64,000 nt of DNA from Croceicoccus mobilis (GTDB lineage Bacteria > Pseudomonadota > Alphaproteobacteria > Sphingomonadales > Sphingomonadaceae): NCBI RefSeq assembly GCF_001661965.1, contig NZ_LYWZ01000028.1:226414-290413 (forward strand). The letters are read 5' to 3'. The notes below the pieces were generated by a model, which saw only the letters and a program-made list of their open reading frames with translations, did not search any database and was not told the origin of the DNA. Each line of letters starts with the position of its first letter. Position 1 is the stretch's first letter. Shown piece by piece: positions 18,236-28,097 of the stretch. The position numbers and the translations under genes are program-made.

Positions 18236-19420
18236 TCATGCAGTGGGCACCGGCATGTCATCGATATGCGTCATCTTGAGCCGTCCGTTCTCAACCGCAA
18301 AGGCCAGCTTGCCCTCTACCAGATCAAGCGCGTCGCTGCCGAACTGTTCGTACCGCCAGCCTTCCAGCAGCGGCAGGTTCTTGCGAACGCCCGCGGCCAG
18401 CGCCTCAAGATCGTCGGCGCGCGCGATCAAGCGCGAGGCGACATCGATCTCGCGGCTGCGGATTTTCAGCAGCAGCTTCAAAAGGTCGGCGACCAGCGCG
18501 CCTTCCTTGCCCAGCGGCACTCCCTTCTTGCGTTCGGGCATTTCATCCTTTGGCAGGGGTTCGGCGGTTTCCAGCACCTTCATCAGGCGCTTGCCGATGT
18601 CATTGTCCTTCCACCCGCCCGAAAGTCCGCGCACCTTGGCAAGGTCGGCCTGCTTTTTCGGCGGGTGGCTGGCAAGATCTGCCAGCGTTTCGTCGCGGAT
18701 GATGCGGCCGCGCGGGATGTTCTTGTCCTGCGCCTCGTCCTCGCGCCACGCGGCCAGTGCCTTCAGCCTGCCCAAAACCTGCGGATTGCGGCCGGGCGAG
18801 CGGATGCGGTGCCACAGCGTATTGGGGTCGGTGGCGTAATTGTCGGGATCGGCAAGGCGGTCCATTTCCCGGTTCAGCCATTCGCCGCGTCCGGTCTTGA
18901 TCAGCTTCTTCAGCATCTTGGGGAAGATGCGCGACAGATAGGTGACGTCGCCGATGGCATATTCGATCTGCCGTTCGGTCAGCGGCCGGCGCGACCAGTC
19001 GGTGAAACGCGCGCCTTTGTCGATCTGGATATTGAGCCAGCTATCAACGAGGTTCGAATAGCCGATCTGTTCGGACTGGCTGATCGCCATCATCGCGATC
19101 TGCGTGTCAAAGATCGGGTGCGGGGTCTTGCCGGTCAGGTTGTAGATGATCTCAACGTCCTGTCCGCCCGCGTGGAAGATCTTGAGGACGTCCTCGTTCT
19201 CGGTCAGCAGGTCGAGCAGGGGCTTGAGGTCGATGCCTTCTGCCAGCGGGTCGATGGCTGCAGCTTCCTTGCCGTCCGAAATCTGGACGAGACAAAGCAG
19301 CGGCCAATAGGTGGACTCGCGCATGAATTCGGTATCTACGGCTACGAACTCAGCCTGGGCCATGCGCGAGCAGATGTCGGCAAGGGCCTCGGTCGTCGTG
19401 ATCAGGTCATGTATTTTCAT
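18236..19420 (-). CDS. rnd: Ribonuclease D
   Basis: A 394-residue 3'-5' exoribonuclease. DEDD-family site I is VAVDTEFMRESTYWP, site II lies in IFHAGGQDVEII, and site III in YAIGDVTYLSRIFPKML (the DEDDy tyrosine type). One or two HRDC domains follow (ALAAWREDEAQDKNIPRGRIIRDETLADLA). RNase D trims tRNA 3' ends. The stop lies 16 bases before the oxyR start, so the two may share a transcript. Confidence 0.94.
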   Translation of the reverse strand: MKIHDLITTTEALADICSRMAQAEFVAVDTEFMRESTYWPLLCLVQISDGKEAAAIDPLAEGIDLKPLLDLLTENEDVLKIFHAGGQDVEIIYNLTGKTPHPIFDTQIAMMAISQSEQIGYSNLVDSWLNIQIDKGARFTDWSRRPLTERQIEYAIGDVTYLSRIFPKMLKKLIKTGRGEWLNREMDRLADPDNYATDPNTLWHRIRSPGRNPQVLGRLKALAAWREDEAQDKNIPRGRIIRDETLADLASHPPKKQADLAKVRGLSGGWKDNDIGKRLMKVLETAEPLPKDEMPERKKGVPLGKEGALVADLLKLLLKIRSREIDVASRLIARADDLEALAAGVRKNLPLLEGWRYEQFGSDALDLVEGKLAFAVENGRLKMTHIDDMPVPTA

Positions 19421-19574
19421 TGAACAGGCGGGTTACGCTGTGCGCGCGTAGCATGCAATCGACTCGGTAGTTGCAACGCCAACTTTTTTAACGATGGCCG
19501 GGTCGAAACCACCGGATTGCAGGCTGAAGGCCGCTCAAGCGACCGGCCGGAGTGGCAGTTCTGTCGGTTTGGGG

Positions 19575-20555
19575 TCAGGCGCGGTTACGGCGCAGGCGTC
19601 CGAAAAAGCCGCTGATGCCCGAAGCAGCCGGAGCCACGTCATTGGCGGGCTCTTCGGCCTGCGGCGATGCTTCGCGGATGCGGCGACGCAGGCTGGTGCC
19701 CGAGACATGATTGTCGTCATAGAACAGGCTGCCCGGATCATAATCGTCGGGGCGGGGCGCAAGGGAGAGGCTGGCGAATTTCGATTCCTCGACCTCGCCG
19801 TCCTCGCCATCCTCGATGATGTCGTAATATTCATCGCGCGTGATCGCGGGGGCGTCGAAGAAGGGATAGCTCTCGTTCGAGCCGACAAGTACGCTGATCG
19901 GGCGGGGGATGCCGCGGCCCTCGACCACGGATTTCACCGCCTGGTGCAGGCGTACCGCGACAAAGGCATGACCCAGCGCCAGAGCGTCGAAATCGGCGGC
20001 GTCGGTCAGCATGCCTTCGTGGCGCATGCGTTCGAACAGCAGGACCTCGCCGTAAAGGCCGCCAAGGCCACGCACCTGGATGTCGCTGCCCGCTTCCTCG
20101 AAAGCGCCGCGCCAGACGCCCGCGCGGCTACCATAGCCGCCGACGATCTCTTCGCGCGAGGCGCGACCGAAATGAAAGGCGGTGTCGGTGAAAAACAGGG
20201 TTTCTAGGTCGGGCTCGCGATAGCTGCCCTTTTCCTTGTCGGGTTCGGGGATCGACATCGGCGCGCTGATGTCGATCGAGATCGCGGTAACCGGATGCTC
20301 GGGTTTGTCGATCATGGCAAAGGCTGTGTCGAGGTTTTCCCAGCCGATCAGGCGAACGGCGCTGACAGGCGTTGCCTGGGCCAGCTTGGCGATCGGGTGG
20401 CGTCCATCCTGAAGGTCGAGAAGCTGCGCTTCGAGCAGGCCTGCCGCGACGTCGGGCTGGCCCTGCCGCATCAGCGATTCGACATTGCCGAGGAATTGAT
20501 CGAGTTCCTCGTGGGACTCGAAAATCTCGCTGGCGAAGATGTCGGCTACAGTCAT
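19575..20555 (-). CDS. Conserved hypothetical protein, 326 residues
   Basis: Starts MTVADIFASEIFESHEELDQFLGNVESLM. The N-terminal third is helical (HEELDQFL..., GLLEAQLLDLQDGRHPIAKLAQ), and the middle is mixed alpha/beta with many aromatics (LETLFFTDTAFHFGRASREEIVGGYG). The C-terminus is acidic then Arg-rich (EEPANDV...FFGRLRRNRA). There is no signal peptide, membrane helix or recognisable catalytic motif. Codon pattern and the absence of good competing frames support a real gene. Function is unknown. Confidence 0.7.
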   Translation of the reverse strand: MTVADIFASEIFESHEELDQFLGNVESLMRQGQPDVAAGLLEAQLLDLQDGRHPIAKLAQATPVSAVRLIGWENLDTAFAMIDKPEHPVTAISIDISAPMSIPEPDKEKGSYREPDLETLFFTDTAFHFGRASREEIVGGYGSRAGVWRGAFEEAGSDIQVRGLGGLYGEVLLFERMRHEGMLTDAADFDALALGHAFVAVRLHQAVKSVVEGRGIPRPISVLVGSNESYPFFDAPAITRDEYYDIIEDGEDGEVEESKFASLSLAPRPDDYDPGSLFYDDNHVSGTSLRRRIREASPQAEEPANDVAPAASGISGFFGRLRRNRA

Positions 20556-21044
20556 GGACGTCGTTTCCCCTGGCGCACCTTTAAGTGTGCATCTGCCATC
20601 AACTTTTAAGGGCCGATGGTTAAGAATAGCTTGGGCGGAGAGGTTAACGTTTCGTGTCCCGAAAACCGGATATACGAAAGCGGTGAGGGCGACCGGCCCG
20701 CCGGGCGCAAAGCGCGATCCGATAGGCGGGCCGATCAAGAGGCGAAGAAGCGCTTGTAATTCCGCCCGAAAAGCGCGTCCTTCGCCTCTTTTGCCGGAAG
20801 GTTTGCGCCGCTTGGATGCGCATCCCGGACCGCATCCTTATGCCGCGGCAAGGTTAATAATCGGTAACCATCGCATCACGCCTGCTACGGGGTTCATCGC
20901 CTATTTCGACCGATGGCGGTCGATTGTGTGCCCGAGCCTCTGGAAATGGCGCGCGCTTTCACCTAGTGCGCGGCGCACGGGCCCCGCGCGTTCGCGGCTG
21001 GCCGACCCCTTTCAGACGTTAAAGACACGAGAAGCGATCAACCC
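20556..21044. other. Long intergenic region between a divergent hypothetical gene and aspS
   Basis: About 490 bases with no convincing coding frame. It contains two strong consecutive inverted repeats (20694-20733 and 20737-20790, listed separately) and should also hold the promoters of the two divergent neighbours. The last 250 bases before aspS show no clear structure. Confidence 0.55.
20694..20794 (+). ncRNA. Candidate structured RNA or aspS leader ending in a terminator-like hairpin
   Basis: First stem: CGGCCCGCC pairs with GGCGGGCCG, enclosing a small GCGC-AAA-GCGC hairpin. Second stem: AAGAGGCGAAG pairs with CTTCGCCTCTT (11 bp, with further GCGC pairing inside), and the 3' arm runs straight into TTTT. 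The order, structured body followed by an intrinsic terminator, fits a small RNA or an attenuated leader. The 5' end is not defined and may lie some 50 bases upstream. No known family was recognised. Confidence 0.3.
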
Positions 21045-22862
21045 ATGCATGCCTATCGCACCCACACCTGCGGCCAGCTGAAGGCCGCCAATGTCGGCGA
21101 AACAATCCGCCTGTCGGGCTGGATCCATCGCAAGCGCGACCATGGCGGCGTTCTGTTCGTTGACCTGCGCGATCATTACGGCATCACCCAGATCGTCGCC
21201 GACGAAGACAGCCCGGCGCTGTCGGTCCTCGATAGCCTGCGCGTGGAATCGGTGGTCACCATCGACGGCGAAGTAAAGGCGCGCAGCGAAAGCACGAAGA
21301 ACCCGAACCTGCCGACCGGCGAGATCGAGGTCTATGCCCGCGGCATCACCGTGCAGAGCAGGGCCGAGGAACTGCCGCTCCCCGTCGCGGGCGAGCAGGA
21401 GTATCCGGAGGAAATCCGCCTGCGCAATCGCTTCCTCGACCTGCGCCGCGACAAGGTGCATTCGAACATCGTGCTGCGTTCGAAGGTGATCTCCTCGATC
21501 CGTCAGCGCATGATCGACAAGGGCTTTACCGAGTTCCAGACCCCGATCCTGGGCGCATCCAGCCCCGAAGGCGCGCGCGACTATCTGGTGCCTGCGCGTC
21601 TGCACCCGGGCCGTTTCTATGCACTGCCGCAGGCGCCGCAGATGTTCAAGCAGCTGCTGATGGTCGCTGGCTTCGACCGCTATTTCCAGATCGCGCCCTG
21701 TTTCCGCGACGAGGATCTGCGCGCCGACCGCAGCCCCGAATTCTACCAGCTCGATTTCGAGATGAGCTATGTCACGCAGGAAGACGTCTTCCAGACGATC
21801 GAACCCGTGCTGGCCGGCGTGTTCGAGGAGTTCGCGAACGGCAAGACGGTGACACCTGCGGGTGAATTCCCGCGCATCCCCTATGCGGAATCGATGCTGA
21901 AGTATGGCTCCGACAAGCCTGACCTGCGCAACCCGCTGATCATCTCGGATGTCACGAACCACTTCGAAAAGTCGGGTTTCGGCCTGTTCGAAAAGATCGT
22001 CGGTTCGGGCGGCAAGGTCCGCGTGATCCCCGCGCCGAACACCGCGGACAAGAGCCGCAAGTTCTTCGACGACATGAACAACTGGGCGCGCGGCGAAGGT
22101 TTCGCGGGTCTGGGTTACGTCACCCGCAAGGGCGGCGAGTTCGGCGGCCCGATTGCCAAGAACCACGGCCCTGAGCGCATGGAAGAGCTGTATAACGAGC
22201 TCGGCCTTGGCCCCGACGACGGCCTGTTCTTTGCTGCTGGCAAGGAAAAGGACGCGGCGAAGCTCGCTGGTGCCGCCCGCACGCGCACCGCGCAGGAACT
22301 GGGTCTGATCGAGGAGGGCTGCTTCAAGTTCTGCTGGATCGTCGACTTCCCGATGTTCGAATATGACGAAGAATTGAAGAAGGTCGACTTCAGCCACAAC
22401 CCGTTCTCGATGCCGCAGGGCGAGCTGGAGGCGCTGGAGACCAAGGACCCGCTCGATATCCTTGCGTGGCAGTACGACATCGTCTGCAATGGCTATGAGC
22501 TGTCGTCGGGCGCGATCCGGAACCACCGCCCGGACATCATGTTCAAGGCTTTCGAGATCGCCGGCTATTCCAGGGAAGAGGTCGAGGCCAATTTCTCCGG
22601 CATGATCAATGCGTTCAAATATGGCGCTCCGCCGCATGGCGGTTCCGCGCCGGGCATCGACCGCATCGTCATGCTGCTGGCCGATGAACCGAACATCCGC
22701 GAAGTCATCGCCTTCCCGATGAACCAGCGCGCGCAGGATCTGATGATGGGCGCGCCGTCCGTCGTCAGCCCGAAACAGCTGCGCGAATTGTCGATCCGTA
22801 CGGTTGAGCCGCCCAAGGCGGCAGAAGCCGAAAAGGCCCGCGTCGACAATATCGGGGATTAA
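21045..22862 (+). CDS. aspS: Aspartyl-tRNA synthetase
   Basis: A 605-residue bacterial-type class IIb enzyme. The N-terminal OB fold ([32 protein letters not shown]) binds the anticodon. Motif 2 is [23 protein letters not shown], and motif 3 is [27 protein letters not shown]. The GAD insertion domain lies between (about residues 295-400). It charges tRNA-Asp. The start ATG gives [19 protein letters not shown], the usual N-terminus. Confidence 0.97.
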   Translation: MHAYRTHTCGQLKAANVGETIRLSGWIHRKRDHGGVLFVDLRDHYGITQIVADEDSPALSVLDSLRVESVVTIDGEVKARSESTKNPNLPTGEIEVYARGITVQSRAEELPLPVAGEQEYPEEIRLRNRFLDLRRDKVHSNIVLRSKVISSIRQRMIDKGFTEFQTPILGASSPEGARDYLVPARLHPGRFYALPQAPQMFKQLLMVAGFDRYFQIAPCFRDEDLRADRSPEFYQLDFEMSYVTQEDVFQTIEPVLAGVFEEFANGKTVTPAGEFPRIPYAESMLKYGSDKPDLRNPLIISDVTNHFEKSGFGLFEKIVGSGGKVRVIPAPNTADKSRKFFDDMNNWARGEGFAGLGYVTRKGGEFGGPIAKNHGPERMEELYNELGLGPDDGLFFAAGKEKDAAKLAGAARTRTAQELGLIEEGCFKFCWIVDFPMFEYDEELKKVDFSHNPFSMPQGELEALETKDPLDILAWQYDIVCNGYELSSGAIRNHRPDIMFKAFEIAGYSREEVEANFSGMINAFKYGAPPHGGSAPGIDRIVMLLADEPNIREVIAFPMNQRAQDLMMGAPSVVSPKQLRELSIRTVEPPKAAEAEKARVDNIGD

Positions 22863-22869
22863 CCGCGTC

Positions 22870-22892
22870 TCCGGGTGGTAAAAGCCCGGAGC
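22870..22892 (+). terminator. Hairpin just after aspS
   Basis: A 7-bp perfect stem CTCCGGG / CCCGGAG with a 9-base loop lies eight bases after the aspS stop. There is no U-run, so termination there would be partial at best. Confidence 0.3.
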
Positions 22893-23026
22893 CCAAGCGA
22901 TTTGTCCAATGGCGCGTGGGCCCACTTGCCATGCAGGCATAGTGGGACTAGGGCCACGCCTGAGATTTCATCTGCCCTTTGCCGAATTCTCGCGGAACGG
23001 GGCCTTAAAGTACCGAGAGGTTATTC

Positions 23027-23263
23027 ATGAGCGACACCGAGGAACGCGTAAAGAAGATCGTCGTCGAGCACCTGGGCGTGGAAGCCGACAAGGTGACCAC
23101 CGATGCCAGCTTCATCGATGATCTTGGCGCAGACAGCCTCGACATCGTCGAGCTGGTCATGGCGTTCGAAGAAGAATTCGGGGTCGAGATCCCGGACGAC
23201 GCCGCCGAAAAGATCACCACCGTGGGCGACGCGGTGAAGTATATCGAAGAGCATAAGGGCTAA
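23027..23263 (+). CDS. acpP: Acyl carrier protein
   Basis: A 78-residue acidic protein with the phosphopantetheine site [18 protein letters not shown] (Ser37). It carries growing chains in fatty acid synthesis. A good ribosome site (GAGAGG) precedes the ATG. fabF follows on the same strand after a gap of about 170 bases. Confidence 0.98.
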   Translation: MSDTEERVKKIVVEHLGVEADKVTTDASFIDDLGADSLDIVELVMAFEEEFGVEIPDDAAEKITTVGDAVKYIEEHKG

Positions 23264-23437
23264 GCCTGCTAGGAGCCGGTCTCGGCCGGTTCCGCTCTGA
23301 GAAGCCTGCGCATCCATGGGTGCAGCGGGCAACCGGCAGGCTCGGCCATGATTGGCTGGGCCTGCTGTGTTTGAGCCTCCGACCATGAGGGGCCAAAAGA
23401 ATCAGGGCGGGCGAATGTCTGAAGGAAAGGATCATCC

Positions 23438-24697
23438 ATGCGCCGTGTCGTCGTAACCGGGCTTGGCCTCGTCACCCCGCTGGGGGCTGATGTCGAAACC
23501 GTCTGGGCGAATCTCATCGCCGGGAAATCGGGCGCAGGCCCGATCACCCGCTTTGATGCGAGCGACCAGAAGTGCAATATCGCCTGCGAGGTAAAGCCGG
23601 CCGATCACGAATATGGCTTCGACGCGTCGAAGCGCGTGGACCCCAAGATCCAGCGCCAGGTCGATCCCTTCATCGTCTATGGCATCGATGCCGCCGGGCA
23701 GGCGATCGAAGATGCCGGTCTTCTGGACATGGACGACGATCTCAAGCTGCGCGCGGGCTGTTCCATCGGTTCGGGCATCGGCGGTCTGCCCGGTATCGAG
23801 AGCGAATCCATCGTACTGCACGAACGTGGCCCGGGCCGCGTTTCGCCGCACTTCGTCCATGGTCGCCTGATCAATCTGATCAGCGGTCAGGTCTCGATCA
23901 AATACGGCCTGATGGGTCCGAACCACGCGGTCGTCACCGCTTGTTCGACCGGCGCTCACTCGATCGGCGATGCTGCGCGGATGATCAAGGACGACGATGC
24001 CGACATCATGCTGGCGGGCGGTGCGGAAAGCACGATCAACCCGCTGGGCGTCGCAGGCTTCGCCCAGGCACGCGCTCTCAATTGCAGCTTCAATGATCGC
24101 CCGACCGAGGCGAGCCGCCCCTATGACAAGGACCGCGACGGCTTCGTCATGGGTGAGGGCGCTGGCGTTGTCGTGCTTGAGGAATACGAGCATGCCAAGG
24201 CGCGCGGCGCGAAGATCTATGCCGAGGTCGTAGGCTATGGCCTGTCGGGCGACGCCTATCACGTTACCGCCCCGCACCCCGAAGGCAAGGGCGCGGAAAA
24301 CGCCATGCGCATGGCTTTGCGCAAGGCCGGGATGGAAGCGGGCGACATCGACTACGTCAATGCGCACGGCACCTCGACCATGGCCGACACCATCGAGCTT
24401 GCCGCGGTAAAGCGCGTGCTGGGCGATGATCTTGGCGGCGCTTCGATGAGCTCGACCAAATCGGCCATCGGCCACCTTCTGGGCGGCGCGGGCGCGGTTG
24501 AGGCGATCTTCTGCATCCTCGCCATGCGCGACCAGATCGTTCCGCCGACGCTGAACCTCACTAACCCGGACGAGGGGACCGAGGGCGTCGACCTCGTGCC
24601 GCTGACCGCGAAAAAGCGTGAGGTTAAGGCCATTTTGAACAATTCGTTCGGATTTGGCGGCACCAATGCCTCGCTGATCATGAAGAAGGTCGACTGA
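23438..24697 (+). CDS. fabF: 3-oxoacyl-ACP synthase II FabF
   Basis: A 419-residue condensing enzyme with the Cys-His-His triad: the active-site cysteine in VTACSTGAHSIGDAAR (C169), NAHGTSTMADT and KSAIGHLLGGAGAVEA. It elongates acyl-ACP with malonyl-ACP. The ribosome site GAAAGGA precedes the start. The stop is five bases from the mltG start, and the acpP-fabF-mltG order is common in proteobacteria. Confidence 0.97.
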   Translation: MRRVVVTGLGLVTPLGADVETVWANLIAGKSGAGPITRFDASDQKCNIACEVKPADHEYGFDASKRVDPKIQRQVDPFIVYGIDAAGQAIEDAGLLDMDDDLKLRAGCSIGSGIGGLPGIESESIVLHERGPGRVSPHFVHGRLINLISGQVSIKYGLMGPNHAVVTACSTGAHSIGDAARMIKDDDADIMLAGGAESTINPLGVAGFAQARALNCSFNDRPTEASRPYDKDRDGFVMGEGAGVVVLEEYEHAKARGAKIYAEVVGYGLSGDAYHVTAPHPEGKGAENAMRMALRKAGMEAGDIDYVNAHGTSTMADTIELAAVKRVLGDDLGGASMSSTKSAIGHLLGGAGAVEAIFCILAMRDQIVPPTLNLTNPDEGTEGVDLVPLTAKKREVKAILNNSFGFGGTNASLIMKKVD

Positions 24698-24702
24698 CGC
24701 AT

Positions 24703-25677
24703 ATGAAACGCGGCTGCCTTGTCCTCGTCGCCATTGCAATCGTGGCGGCGCTGGGCATCGGCGGCTGGTTCATGAGCGGCTGGTATGGCGGTTCTTCGGG
24801 TGAGAAGGACGCCAGCTTCATCGTGCCGCAGGGCGCGACGCTGACATCAACGGCGGGCAAGCTGGAGGAGGAGGGACTGATTACCTCTGCCGACAGCTTC
24901 CTGCTGCGCGCGAAAATCCTTGGCAGCGGCGATCCGATCAAGGCGGGCGAATTCGCGATACCGGCCGGTAGCAGCCCTGCCACCATCCTGAATACGCTTC
25001 AGCATGGCGAAGTGGTGCGCCGCATGGTCACCGTGCCTGAGGGACTGCCCTCGATCATGGTGCATGAGCGGTTGATGGCCGAGCCGCTGCTGACCGGAGA
25101 GGTCGAGGTTCCGGCAGAGGGTTCGATCCTTCCCGACAGCTATGATTTCGAGCGCGGCGAGGCCCGCAGCGCAGTCCTGCTGCGCATGCAGCAGGAAATG
25201 AGCGACTTCATCGCCGCCGAATGGCCGAAGCGGGACAAGGACCTGCCCGTCACCACGCCGCAGGAGGCATTGAGCCTTGCCGCCATTGTCGAGAAGGAAA
25301 CCGGCGTTCCCGAAGAGCGCCGCATGGTCGCCGGACTCTATACCAATCGGCTCAAGACCGGCATGCGCCTGCAGGCCGATCCCACGATCATCTACCCCAT
25401 CACCAAGGGCAAGCCGCTGGGCCGCCGCATCAAGCGCAGTGAGATCAACGCGGTGAACGGCTACAACACCTATTCGATGGATGGGCTGCCCAAGGGGCCG
25501 ATCACCAATCCGGGCCGCGAATCCATTCTGGCCGTGCTGCATCCGGCAGAAACCAAGGCACTCTATATGGTCGCCGATGGCAGCGGCGGCCATGCCTTTG
25601 CCGCGACGCTCGATGAGCATAACGCCAATGTCACCAAGTGGCGCCAGATCCGCCGTGAACGGGGCGAGATCCCATAA
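24703..25677 (+). CDS. mltG: Endolytic murein transglycosylase MltG
   Basis: A 324-residue YceG-fold protein with an N-terminal membrane anchor (residues 5-25) and the catalytic region LAAIVEKETGVPEERRMVAGLYTNRL. The Glu of VEKE is the expected catalytic acid. Later family motifs are RLQADPTIIYPI, YNTYSMDGLPKGPITNPGRESI and ALYMVADGSGGHAFAATLDEHNANV. It cuts nascent glycan strands and is thought to set their length. Confidence 0.95.
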   Translation: MKRGCLVLVAIAIVAALGIGGWFMSGWYGGSSGEKDASFIVPQGATLTSTAGKLEEEGLITSADSFLLRAKILGSGDPIKAGEFAIPAGSSPATILNTLQHGEVVRRMVTVPEGLPSIMVHERLMAEPLLTGEVEVPAEGSILPDSYDFERGEARSAVLLRMQQEMSDFIAAEWPKRDKDLPVTTPQEALSLAAIVEKETGVPEERRMVAGLYTNRLKTGMRLQADPTIIYPITKGKPLGRRIKRSEINAVNGYNTYSMDGLPKGPITNPGRESILAVLHPAETKALYMVADGSGGHAFAATLDEHNANVTKWRQIRRERGEIP

Positions 25678-25964
25678 ATTTTCAGCCCATGTGACCAAGC
25701 GTTCTGCCGGTGCGACCGGATGTTGCATCGCAGCGGAACGCATCCCCTGAAGCGCCGTTATCCCGCCATAGGACATCGACGGCAGCCGAAGCCTCTCTCT
25801 TCTGCCGCCATCGATGCCCGCCCAGTTTCGACCGGCGATGCACGCGCGCCGGTCATCCGGATGCGGCCCGAAAGAGGTCGTTGAAACGGGGCGGGCGGTG
25901 CCAATCCCCCCTCCAGGCGCCGCCCGACCTCGTTCGATCCCTCGCCCCATGCTAGGGCCATGCC

Positions 25965-26492
25965 ATGACAGATCCGATCATCGTCACCGCTGCCTTGCCA
26001 GATGCGATCTTTTCCTATGCCGACGGCCTTCGCCGCGCGCATTTTCCGCCCGAGCGCAATGTGCTGAGCGCGCATCTTACCCTGTTCCACGCCATTCCGC
26101 CCAGCTGCGAGAGCGAATTGTTCGGTCTGCTCGCCGATATTGCCGCGACCACGCCACCCATCGGGGCCGAGCTTGTCGAGATAATGTCTCTGGGGCGAGG
26201 TACCGCGCTCAGGCTTCAAAGCGGAGAACTCGGCATCATCCGCGCAGGAATCGCCGATCATTTTCACGGCAGCCTGACCGCGCAGGACCAGGCGAGGCCG
26301 CGCTTTCACATCACCATTCAGAACAAGGTGTCGCCTGCCGAGGCCAAGGCATTGCAAGGCGCTCTTGCTCCAACTTTCAGGCCGCGCAGCTTTGCCATTC
26401 CCGCGCTGGAGGCGCATTACTATCGCGGCGGGCCGTGGGAGCGGGCAGGGCGCTGGGCACTGCGCGGAAAGCCCGGTAAAAAACCCTTTTAA
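25965..26492 (+). CDS. 2H phosphoesterase superfamily protein (2'-5' RNA ligase-like)
   Basis: A 175-residue protein with two HxT-type motifs: HLTLFHAIP (about residue 45) and HITIQNKVSP (about residue 114). These are the hallmark of the LigT/2H phosphoesterase fold. Related bacterial proteins hydrolyse cyclic phosphodiesters or ligate RNA ends, and the natural substrate is usually unknown. It is the last core gene before the tRNA that marks the mobile region. A 287-base gap without a gene separates it from mltG. Confidence 0.8.
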   Translation: MTDPIIVTAALPDAIFSYADGLRRAHFPPERNVLSAHLTLFHAIPPSCESELFGLLADIAATTPPIGAELVEIMSLGRGTALRLQSGELGIIRAGIADHFHGSLTAQDQARPRFHITIQNKVSPAEAKALQGALAPTFRPRSFAIPALEAHYYRGGPWERAGRWALRGKPGKKPF

Positions 26493-26581
26493 TCGCATAT
26501 TGACCCGCAGCGATTGTGCCCGTAAGAGGCGCGCCTGTCAGACGCGAACGGGCTTTCGCCTCGCCCTGGCAATGCCCATGG

Positions 26582-26658
26582 GGCGGAGTAGCTCAGCCGG
26601 TTAGAGCAGCGGAATCATAATCCGCGTGTCGGGGGTTCAAGTCCCTCCTCCGCTACCA
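26582..26658 (+). tRNA. tRNA-Met, anticodon CAU (elongator type likely)
   Basis: A 77-base cloverleaf including an encoded CCA. The acceptor stem is GGCGGAG/CTCCGCT with a G-U first pair. The D arm contains AGCTCAGCCGGTTAGAGC, the anticodon stem is GCGGA/TCCGC with loop ATCATAA (CAU at 26616-26618), and the T arm is GGGGGTTCAAGTCCCTC. CAU could also be the lysidine-modified Ile2 tRNA, but the overall sequence resembles alphaproteobacterial elongator tRNA-Met. An integrase gene begins 178 bases downstream, so the 3' half is a probable attachment site. Confidence 0.93.
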
Positions 26659-26668
26659 ATCTCGAATC

Positions 26669-26767
26669 CGCATGGGTTCGCTTGCTTCCGCATGCATCCG
26701 TAAAACTCAATTAAAACAGAATGATGTGAGTGATTCGCGTCCGCCTGCGTGCGCATGCATTCGCTTG
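26669..26767 (+). repeat. Short direct repeats between tRNA and integrase (candidate integrase arm sites)
   Basis: CGCATGGGTTCGCTTG at 26669 and CGCATGCATTCGCTTG at 26752 match in 14 of 16 bases. A partial third copy CGCATGCATCCG starts at 26689. Repeats of this kind between a tRNA attachment site and its integrase often bind the integrase N-terminal domain. Role inferred from position. Confidence 0.4.
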
Positions 26768-26836
26768 AAGCCGGATTTGGTGTGGGGGTATTTTGGGGGT
26801 ATTTTCCGGGGGTAGCGAAAAGGAGCGATACCCCCA

Positions 26837-28090
26837 ATGGCCTTGAGTGAGATTCAGATCAAAAAAGCGAAGGCGGCTGAGCGTCCATACAAGCTTGCGG
26901 ATGGGGAGGGATTATTCCTCCTCGTGCAAAAGAACGGCTCGAAGCTCTGGCGGCTGAAATACCGGTACCACGGGAAAGAGAAGCTGCTTTCTTTCGGTGC
27001 CTACCCCGAAGTCGGAATAGCGGCCGCAAGAGAACTCAAGAGAGCTGCCAAGGGTGTGCTGGCCGAAGGCAGGGACCCGATGGTTCACAAACCGGGTCGG
27101 GACTTCGAAGAGGCTAAGACCTTCAGGGCGATTGCCACCATGTGGCATGAGAACAGAGCAAGTAGTCTCAATCCCGCCCATGCGAAGCGCGTGTGGTCGC
27201 GGATGGAGCAGGACGTGCTTCCTGTCTTAGGCGAGCTCATGATGCATGAGATAACTCCACCAGAAGTCCTGAAGGTCATTCGGAAGATCGAGGAGCGCGG
27301 CGCGCTCGACATCAGTCGACGGGCCAAGCAATGTATTGGTCAGGTATTCCAGTTCGCGATTGCCAGCGGACTTTGCGATTCCGATCCAACGGCGCATCTT
27401 CGGGGGGCTTTGAAGCCACGTCCTCGGGTCAAGCATATGGCGAAGCTGCCTCTGGCACAGCTACCCGAACTCATCATCAAGATGGAGCGATACCAGGAAG
27501 AGGGTGAGAGACGATCCGAAATTACGCGGGCGGCATTGACCTTTGCTCTTCTTACATGGGTCCGGACCAAGGAACTCCGGTTCGCCAAGAAGCACGAGTT
27601 TGAAGGTCTAGTCGGAGATTCACCAGTTTGGCGCATTGGCGCTGATCGGATGAAAATGGGCCGCGAGCATATCGTGCCTTTGTCGCGACAAGCCGCTTCT
27701 CTTGCTCAAGATATGATCAGCAAGTCCGAAGGCGAATACGTCTTTCCAGGCCAGAAGCCCAAGATGCCGCTTTCCGAGAATACGATGATCTATGGCCTCT
27801 ATCGGCTCGGTTACCACGGGCGACAAACTGTTCACGGCTTCAGGGGTCTGGCGAGCACCTGGGCGAATGAGCAGCTGGTCGAGGTCGGCGAACCACCGAT
27901 GTGGATCCGCAGATATCATGAAGACTGGGTCGAACTGCAATTGGCACACAGCGAAGAGAACGAAGTTCGCGGAGCATACAATGCTGCCGAATATCTCGCT
28001 CCTCGGCGTGCAATGCTGCAGGATTGGGCAGACTTCCTCGATTCCATCGGCGGCAAAGCGCGAAACATTGCAGTTTTGAGAGCCGCGTGA
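26837..28090 (+). CDS. P4-type tyrosine integrase of the genomic island
   Basis: A 417-residue integrase. The N-terminal DUF4102-like arm domain (LSEIQIKKAKAAERPYKLADGEGLFLLVQKNGSKLWRLKYRYHGKEKLLSFGAYPEVGIAAAR) is characteristic of tRNA-targeting P4-like integrases. The catalytic domain has the first Arg in TWVRTKELRFA, the HxxR box in VHGFRGLASTW, and a probable Tyr nucleophile in VRGAYNAAEY. It lies immediately downstream of the tRNA, reading away from it, which is the classic island arrangement. The ATG gives MALSEIQIKKAK. Confidence 0.92.
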   Translation: MALSEIQIKKAKAAERPYKLADGEGLFLLVQKNGSKLWRLKYRYHGKEKLLSFGAYPEVGIAAARELKRAAKGVLAEGRDPMVHKPGRDFEEAKTFRAIATMWHENRASSLNPAHAKRVWSRMEQDVLPVLGELMMHEITPPEVLKVIRKIEERGALDISRRAKQCIGQVFQFAIASGLCDSDPTAHLRGALKPRPRVKHMAKLPLAQLPELIIKMERYQEEGERRSEITRAALTFALLTWVRTKELRFAKKHEFEGLVGDSPVWRIGADRMKMGREHIVPLSRQAASLAQDMISKSEGEYVFPGQKPKMPLSENTMIYGLYRLGYHGRQTVHGFRGLASTWANEQLVEVGEPPMWIRRYHEDWVELQLAHSEENEVRGAYNAAEYLAPRRAMLQDWADFLDSIGGKARNIAVLRAA

Positions 28091-28097
28091 CCTGCTC

